64,000 nt of DNA from Gymnothorax reevesii (lineage: Eukaryota; Chordata; Actinopteri; Anguilliformes; Muraenidae), in contig CM056573.1 in the NCBI GenBank assembly GCA_029721435.1, positions 49,016,501 through 49,080,500 of the forward strand, written 5' to 3'. Below the pieces are notes generated by a model. It was given only the letters and a program-made list of their open reading frames with translations, was not told the DNA's origin and made no database searches. Position 1 is the first letter of the stretch. Every line of letters starts with the position of its first letter. The position numbers and the translations under genes were made by a program. This document shows positions 56,737 to 64,000 of this stretch, piece after piece.

Positions 56737-56955
56737 CAATGATGCTTACATAATATGGTTATTAATTATGATGATTGATTATGGTTATTTAACATGGCAA
56801 TTGATCTACTGATGAATATGATGAGAAATATTGAAATATAATACTCAACAATGTCCAGGCCAATATATGACATAAAGGGCATCCATGTTTTGTGAAACAC
56901 ATTGCCTCTGTCATGTAACCTGCATGTTAATCAGTCCAGCGATTTATATTCAAGA
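56535..56955. other. Non-coding DNA with (GT)n microsatellite
   Basis: (GT)n at about 56704-56732. Probably the 3' flank or tail of the L1-type LINE to the right. Confidence 0.5.
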
Positions 56956-59900
56956 ACAATCTATTGCGAGAGTGTTTTGGATGGAACTTTGTCAGTTATC
57001 CAGTTTAGAGGGATGCATTTTCTAGCATAAAACGTGAGCATTTTGAAGAGTTTCCTTTTATATTCGCCAGAAGCAGAGACATTGGATATCCCTAGTAACA
57101 TATACAGTGGATTACACTCTGTATTAATAGATGAAATCTTGTTAATTTCCTGCCCTATAATATACCAGAATTGTTGTATTTTCCTGCAAGACGACAGACA
57201 ACCAGTAAGACTGCCAGTTTCTGTTTTGCACTTGGGACATAGTGGAGAAAAATCAGAATTGAATTTATGGCGTTGTGAAGGGGATATATGGGCCCTGTAC
57301 AAAATTTTGCGTTGAATCACTTTCACTTTGTCACAGACACTCAACATTTTTGCATTTTCCCAGACTTCGTCCTAATCGTCATCTTTAATCTCTATGCTGA
57401 GTCCTTTTTCCCATGTTTCCGTAAGGTGAGAGGTGCCTACAGCATCATATTCTTTCAGCAGCTTGTAGAGAGAACTAATGGAGTTGCCTTGCTGTAGTGT
57501 GAAAAGCTGCCTCTCAATGTTAGAGATATTTTGATTATCAAGGATTGTAGTGCCCCTCTTAACATAGTCTCTCGTCTGTAGAAAATGGAAAAAGTCCTGT
57601 TTTTCAATATTGTATTTTCTCGTAAGACTAAAAGACATCAAAGTGGGCCCCTCCAGTAAGTCACCCAAATTGGAGATCCCCTTTGAAGCCCAAACCTGAA
57701 AAACGTCTTCTGCTATTCCAGGAGGGAAATCAGGATTGTCACAAATTGGGGTAAATGCAGAGGTTGTCTGAGACCTACCCTCTAAGCTGCTGATAATTCG
57801 CCATGCTGTTACTGTGGTGACTTTAAGTGAGTTGTCACAGGTCAGTTTCAACAATTTGAACTTTTTCATAAATAACAAGATTTTTATGGGAAGTCTGGCC
57901 ATGGAGCTTTGAACGTTGAACCAAAGAGATCCAGGGTTGTGCATCCAGTCTGCCGTAATATGCAAATGGGCACCAAGTTGGTATTTTCGAATGTCAGGCA
58001 GTTCAAGACCACCCTTCAAGGTTGAGAGACACAGTGTAGCAAGCTTAATGCGTGGCTTCCTCCCAGCCCATATAAATGAACTAAACCAACCATTCAGGTG
58101 TTGGATAGCCTTGTGAGAGAACATAACTGGAACCATCTGAACTGGATATAACTGCCTAAGAAGAATGTTCGTTTTTAAAAGAGCAACACGACCTAGCCAG
58201 GATATAGGAAGGGCCCTCCATCTTCAGATCCATTCAGATCCATTCAGATCCATTCTAATACAAGAGTAAAATTCATTCTGTACATCTGATCAAAAATAGG
58301 AGTTTTATGTATTCCCAAATACACAAAGCACACTGGGGACAATTTGAAAGGGAGCGGGGATGGAGCTTGGGGTTTCTGTTTTAAACTACCAAATGGCATC
58401 ACCTCTGATTTGCTGAATTTATTTTGAAACCTGAAAAAAACACTAAATTTATAAATAGTATCAAAAAGGCAGGCAATGGATACTTTGGGTTTTGTCAGAG
58501 TGACCAATACGTCATCAGCATAGAGAGTGATCTTATGGTGTCTTCTCCAATAGTTAGGCCATGTATGTTATTGTTAGCCTCTGTAAGCGGCTCTATGGCC
58601 AAGGCAAATAGCAAAGGGGACAGGGGAAAACCCTACCTTGCGCCTCTCCAAACATAGGAGATTGCAGCCCATTTGTCAAAACTGCAGAGAGAGGATCATT
58701 GTAAAGCAATTTAATCCACTTAATAAAATTTCCACTTACACCAAATGTATGTAATGAGTGGAATAGATAGGGCCACTCGACACGGTCAAATGCTTTTTCA
58801 GTGTCAATGGACACCGCTAGACCACACATTGACCGCTGCTTTAAGAACCAGATTGTATTCAGTAACCTGTGGATGTTGTTATACGAGTTACGCCCCTTAA
58901 TGAAACCAGTTTGGTCTTCATTGCTCAGCAGAGGGAGAAAACCTTCTAAGCGTGTTGCAAGTATTTTTGAGAGGAGCTTCAAATCTGCATTAAGAGAGGA
59001 AATGGGCCTATTGGAGGTGCAGTCCTCAGGCTGTTTACCCTTTTTTAAAATTAAAGATATATTAGCTTCCCTCAAAGACGGAGGGAGAACAACCTTATGG
59101 AAGGAGTCGTTAAACATGTCTAACAGCAGGTCAACCAATATATTCTGAAACTTTTTATTTAATTCAGTACTGAGCCCATCTGGTTTTGGTGTTTTACAAG
59201 ATTGTAGCCCCTTAATGGCTTTAAGCACCTCTTTCCTAGATATGGGAGCATTAAGAGTAGATTTCTGGTCCTCTATTAAATTGGGGAGATTGAAAGAAGA
59301 AGAAAAAAAGAGTCCATAGACTCTTAAGCATTGATATTCATCTCTGATTTGTAAAGATTTTCAAAGAAGCTCTTAAATGTATCATTGATAGTTACAGCGT
59401 CAAACGATTGTTTACCGTTCTTGTCTGTGATGGAAGAGATAGTTTGTGGATCTGACTTCTTATTTGTCAGGAATGCCTGCTTTGTCTCCATGTTCATATA
59501 GTTTTTGTTTAGCAAACTTATTTTTAATCTCTGCAGCTCTTGTGAACAGAGAGTCAAGTGCGGAGTGGAGAGCAGAGATTTCTTTAAGCTTCTGTTCAGA
59601 TGAGCTTTTCAAGTATTCTTTTTCAGCCCGCTTTAGTTTGGACTCCAAAATCTCCCTTTGTTCAGATTGCCTACGTCTCTTGCAGGACATATGTGATATA
59701 GTTTGCTGCAAAAAAGACTTTGAATTCCTCTGAAAAATAAGATTTTTTGATCTGCTAAAATGGGTAGATTAAATCTCCAGTTGGATCCTTAAGACTGCAT
59801 TGAATAAAGACAGCAGTGTGGTCAGATATGACTATGTGTCCTCTGGAGCTAGAAGTAATTGATGGCAACAGTATTTTGAGCGTAAAAAATATTCTATTCT

Positions 59901-60529
59901 TGTGTAACAAGAATGGACTTTTGAAAAGATGGTGAACTCTTTATCTACTAAGTTCTGTGCCCTCCACACATCCATGTATTGCAGCTCTTCTCAAAGGGCA
60001 GCAACAATTTTGGCCAGAGGTGAGACAAACAATTTGCCAGAGGGATGTTTGTCCAAAATTGATTTTAAATGGCTGTTAAAATCACCTACAATAAACAAAT
60101 TTCTCACATTGAGATTTATAAATTTAGTGCAAGTTGAGGTTATGAAATCATCTGGGTGGCCAGGAGGACAGTAAATGTTCATAATGGCTATTTTTCCCCA
60201 TATAGTGTGCCTCTTACAATTACATAGCGGCCCCCTGTATCATTTTTACACTCTGTAAGCTTAAAAGACAAGTTTTTCTTTAATAAAATAGCCACACCCC
60301 TACTCCTTGATGTGAATGATGAATAAAAAATTTGTCCAAACCCCTGTTGTTGTAATTTTAAATGTTCTTTGTCGTTTAGATGAGTCTCCTGCAATAATGT
60401 TATGTGTACCCCTTCCTTTTTAAGATAATTTAGGACTTTTCTCCGCTTAACAGGTGTATAAACACCATTTAGATTCCAAGTGCACAACATATTAGTAGGA
60501 TAGTATTGTTCCCTGAGTACACTTTCCAC
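56956..60529 (-). pseudogene. L1-type LINE ORF2 (endonuclease and reverse transcriptase)
   Basis: Read right to left from 60529. The endonuclease has TWNLNG, LLQETHLN and, after a frame change, VGDFNSHL near 60090. RT follows from about 59230 with RPISSLNADLKLLSK, FIKGRNSYNNIHRL, SIDTEKAFDRVEWP and the active site YADD (complement of 58511-58522). The C-terminal region (58136-57372) and a Cys-rich block LCPKCKTETGSLTG near 57240 end the ORF. The length (about 3.6 kb) is close to full, but at least four frame changes kill it. Confidence 0.9.
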
Positions 60530-60778
60530 CTAAACATTAACAAGTCATTACAGCGATAACAGAGCCAAGTGAGAACCAACACAGAACTATCATACAGATA
60601 ACAAAGTAAAATAAAATAAATGCGCCTACAGCGCATCCTGCCCAACGCTGGCGAAAGTCCAAAAAAGACACTGTCCTCTGCTAACCTGGAGTAGCTTGAG
60701 TGACACTGCTCTCTAACGGCAAAAGAAAACTATGTGCTCCGGACACAGGGCGGCGTTGCCGTTACACCTACGGATGCT

Positions 60779-62363
60779 ATGTGGGCCTGTCCACAGAAAT
60801 GGGGTACCTCAGGGGCATGGTACATTAACGGGTAAATAACACATTACAGTGTTCGAGAATTCACTGAATTTTATGTTTATTGTGTTATACATATGACAAA
60901 GATATAATAAGAACATTTTTGAAGCAATGCTTTGCCTAGTTTTATTTTTACTTGCAGAAAGAATAAAATGTCCACACTGGTTTTTGACATTGTTTGTGAC
61001 ATTGTAGATGTAGTTCATTTCAGGGCGGTTTCAGCCCATCAAAGGGCACCCTTATTTTGAGTAAAGTTGTCAGCTTGAATAAATAACTTAGTTTCTTTTA
61101 GTTTCTCTTCGTTTTCTAACAAAAAATTAATGACGGGTAATTTAATGACACCCTATTTGAAAAGCTTACGTTCGTAACCATCGTCTGTCCGTGCAGTTAC
61201 GAACATAAAAATGGGTCAGACTGGGATACATTTGCGGAAATAACCACCCATACATGTACGAAAAGCAAGAGTCCATTTGTTGACATACGATATAATTATT
61301 GATTTCGGTTTTCTTTCCTTCTGATTTCTTTCAATGATTGTTAAAAATTTTGCGTTGCGAGTCCAAAAAATATTACGTTCGTAACCCCACCTAAACAAGA
61401 AAAATTCATGCGAATCTACGACTGTGAACTCAGTCACAGCTGAATACTAAATATGCGTGTGCGCCTCGACGTTGATGCCATTGCTTGAAGGTCATGCAAG
61501 CATCGTCTGCAATGCTGGAATGATTTTCTCTGAATCTGTCACGAATATTACTTATGTAAGTACTGTTACGAACGTAATAGAAAATGAGCAATGATCACAT
61601 CATATATTTGACATAATCAACACAATAGTTTGGGCGAATAATGCACTTTGAAGTCTCAGATTGGACTGCAAACATGGAGCGAATTCGCCGGCTTTTTATA
61701 TAGATTACACCTGCGGAGCATAAAATATCACCAAATCTACCTATTTCTGCCATTAGCGGTCTCACTGACTGTACAGTTTTGCGGCCGTAATTTTTTTCGA
61801 AAAATGTATACGTAATACCTTTCAGCTAGTTTTGGAAAATGAATATTGTTAGTTGTGGTGTTGATTTATGTAAGGTTTTTTTATTGATTGATGTTACAGA
61901 TGTTCAATGGAGTTAATTTAGCTCAATTTTTAACTTTGCAAGGTGTTTGCTTTGAGTGTTGAAAAACATTATGTGCCAGAATTTGCAAGCGGGAAATCCA
62001 CAAATTGCAAATCTGGAAGAAAATTTGATTTTAAATACTACTCAAAGTATTTTTTATCAGTGTTATTGTTTTTATGACTTTTAGAATAAATTAATGTTTT
62101 CACCTACTTCCAATAAGCCTTTTTTTTTTGTTTATTTTAGGTTGAAATATCTGTCTTGTTACTTACGTAAATCGGTGTTGCCATGACCATTTCAACTATG
62201 TGTTCCAATGTCATCTTTGCTGATATTATCCTTACGACTGCAGAAAGTTATTCAAGGTCCCTTTAGTGACTTATAAGATTGAATCTTTTTTTCTCCTTTA
62301 TTGGTTTATTTTTCGTCTTGTGTGTCACACTTATGTACCCCATTTCTGTGGACAGCCCCACAT
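60779..62363. mobile_element. Unassigned 1.6-kb element with 31-bp terminal inverted repeats
   Basis: The left end (60779-60809, starting ATGTGGGCCTGTCCACAG) matches the inverse complement of the right end (62333-62363, ATGTGGGGCTGTCCACAG) at 29 of 31 positions. It lies between ORF2 and ORF1 of the L1-type LINE, where only a short spacer is expected. No transposase is seen. Inside, the 13-bp motif ttacgttcgtaac occurs in alternating orientation at 61166, 61196 (one mismatch), 61373 and 61565. I found no clear target-site duplication, so the superfamily is unknown. Confidence 0.65.
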
Positions 62364-62529
62364 GTGGATAAGAGACGGGAAAAAAAAAACACACACACAC
62401 ACACTGTAAGGAGCGGGGTTTGCAATCATTTACGACACTGTGTGAGACTCAATAAGTCCACATGTAGAGAAAGAAATAAATAAAATAAAAAGGGTAACTG
62501 AAAGGGAAAAACTTGTGTCAGTCCAACGT

Positions 62530-63236
62530 TCACGTAACCGCAGGGGTTACATCCAGCGTGTCGATGTACCGCTCCGCCGCTGTGGGGTCATGGAATATCC
62601 TGGTGGAGCCGCGGATGGCGACCTTGAGCGAGGTGGGGTAGACTTGCTTATAGTCCGCATTGATGGACTTCAGGCGTCTTTTCAGTCCATCAAAACATTT
62701 GCGCTTGCGGAGGACAGCAGCTGAAAAGTCCTGAAAGATCATCACTGGGGCATTTCCATGTTTCAGCGCTTGACTTTTTCTCCCCCTTTCTCACGACGCA
62801 TTCATGATCCGCTGCTTGTCCTGGTAGTTGTGGAGCCCTACCAGCATGGATCGCGGCCTCTGGGAGGAGGAGGGGGGCGTCTGCGCCACAGTGCAATGCA
62901 CCCTCTACATCTTCAATCAGCCCGACTTTGCTTCAATGTTCAAAATTTTAGGGAGCCAGGTCTCAAAAAACTCTGTCGGATCACTGCCCTCAGCCCCCTC
63001 TGAGAGTCCAACGATGTGGATGTTTTTCAGTTGTCCTCGGTTCTCCAAATCATCAGCACGCCCGCTGAGGTCCAGCGCCTATTTTCAAGGGATCTCAGCT
63101 TGCTCTCGACATCGTACATGGCATCTTCCAATGCTGAAATCCTCGCCTCAGTCTCCACGATTCGCTTTTCCTGGCTGTCTAGCTCTTTGCGATTAGCTTG
63201 GAGGAGTTGTGAGAGCGTGCCAGTTTTTCTTCAATG
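62530..63236 (-). pseudogene. L1-type LINE ORF1
   Basis: The minus frame from 62745 reads IFQDFSAAVLRKRKCFDGLK and IRGSTRIFHDPTAAERYID, the C-terminal RNA-binding domain of L1-type ORF1 proteins. Upstream minus-strand sequence to about 63236 fits the RRM and coiled-coil part in broken frames. Together with 56956-60529 it forms one LINE copy split by the TIR element. Confidence 0.75.
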
Positions 63237-63705
63237 CAGGGCTCTCAAGTCTCACACATTGAGCGTGACACTCACGCATTTCAATAAGTTCACAAGCTCT
63301 CACGCCACACATGACATTTCTCACGCTGAGAAGTGATAAATTCGCCACACATTAGTAACATAAACTGTAAAAGAGATAAGTAATCTATAAATAGATGAGG
63401 TGAAGGCCGACGGCTCTGCTTGAATCAGCAACCTATCAGTCAATCAGAAAATAGTATTTCATGTTGCCAGAGGTGAAATAGCAGCGCCGTAATCACGTCT
63501 TCCACACGCGCACAAATGCTATTGTGTGCACATGTCAAAGAAGAGCTGGAAGTAGAAGCCCGAAATCAGGTAATCACTTCATCACTTTTTTTTTTCAAAA
63601 ACTGCTAGTCGAGTAACTATGTAGGAAATTTGCTTTTTGGATCATTTTTTATCTCACTTTAACAGCTTTGGACAGTTGTGGTTAGATGAATTGACTTCTA
63701 ACTTG
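63237..63705. other. hAT-like terminus and unassigned DNA
   Basis: At 63237 the terminus-like CAGGGCTCTCAAGTCTCACA begins, the start of a hAT-type non-autonomous element truncating the LINE. The rest, to the LTR at 63706, is unassigned. Confidence 0.45.
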
Positions 63706-64000
63706 TGTTATGGCCCTAATTTGTGATGACATAAGACAGCAAGCGATGACAGACAAAAATTTCAAAACTCAAACAGATTTTTATTGAACAAAGACTAACA
63801 CTAACCTACAATCTACTCTACTGACCAAGATTGATATATACAAGGAAAAAAAATATTTACAGTCGCTTGAGATGGTGTTGCTTGGTGATGTTTCGGGTGA
63901 GGAAAATGCTCCAACACAGGCAAAAATCCGCTAAAAAAAACTTCACAGGTCTTGAATAGAGTGACAGGTCTTGTCAAATGTATCCTTCTCCTTGCAATTT
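63706..64000 (-). mobile_element. Partial Gmr1-family LTR running off the window
   Basis: Starting TGTTATGGCCCTAATTTG, this is the inverse complement of the 3' part of the LTR at 30447-30944 and collinear with the solo LTR at 26609-27119. It is the fourth LTR of this family in the window and is cut by the window edge. Confidence 0.85.

Noticed and set aside
1..64000. CRISPR array, phage or bacterial defence system
   Set aside because: Introns, Tc1, LINE and LTR elements mark this as animal nuclear DNA; no spaced short direct repeats of CRISPR type were seen.

Overview
The window is vertebrate nuclear DNA, most likely from a ray-finned fish. The only host gene seen is the 5' half of a cyclic-nucleotide phosphodiesterase of the PDE11A type, split by introns on the minus strand. 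Almost everything else is mobile DNA of kinds typical of teleosts: Tc1-like, hAT-like and piggyBac-like DNA transposons, a Gmr1-type Ty3 retrotransposon, L2- and L1-type LINEs, a tRNA-derived SINE and an endogenous-retrovirus-like element. There is no bacterial operon, CRISPR array, rRNA or tRNA gene.

Layout. 1-8178 is intron 6 and beyond, with an inverted pair of hAT-like remnants, a TIR transposon carrying a MITE, a piggyBac-like end and Tc1 debris. 8179-28895 holds six pde11a coding exons read right to left: exon 6 at 8179-8299, exon 5 at 8405-8469, exon 4 at 8648-8788, exon 3 at 9306-9395, exon 2 at 21076-21234 and exon 1 at 28119-28895. Together they encode 451 residues: the N-terminal regulatory segment, GAF-A and the start of GAF-B. 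The catalytic HD domain would lie left of the window. The 11.7-kb intron 2 and 6.9-kb intron 1 are filled with transposons, including a solo LTR of the same family as the big retrotransposon upstream.

28896-64000 is the region upstream of the gene. At 30.2-47.9 kb there is a three-level nest. A Tc1-like element (30185-30446 and 46796-47916) is split by a Gmr1-type LTR retrotransposon (30447-46795, 4-bp target duplication). That element is split by an 8153-bp retrovirus-like element in the opposite orientation (36522-44674, 4-bp target duplication). The inner element has 1798-bp LTRs with only two differences noticed, a tRNA-Trp-type primer site, an env-like ORF and no recognisable gag or pol, so it looks young and non-autonomous. 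The Gmr1 element has the order gag-protease-integrase-RT-RNase H. It carries an Asp-to-Asn change in the integrase triad and two nonsense codons in RT.

47.9-64 kb holds solo LTRs, another Tc1, a Ty3 gag/protease fragment, an L2 LINE split by a solo LTR, and an L1-type LINE whose ORF1 and ORF2 are separated by an unassigned 1.6-kb element. That element has 31-bp terminal inverted repeats and four copies of a 13-bp palindrome-like motif. The window ends inside another Gmr1-family LTR. All product names rest on motif and protein reading by eye; no database search was run.
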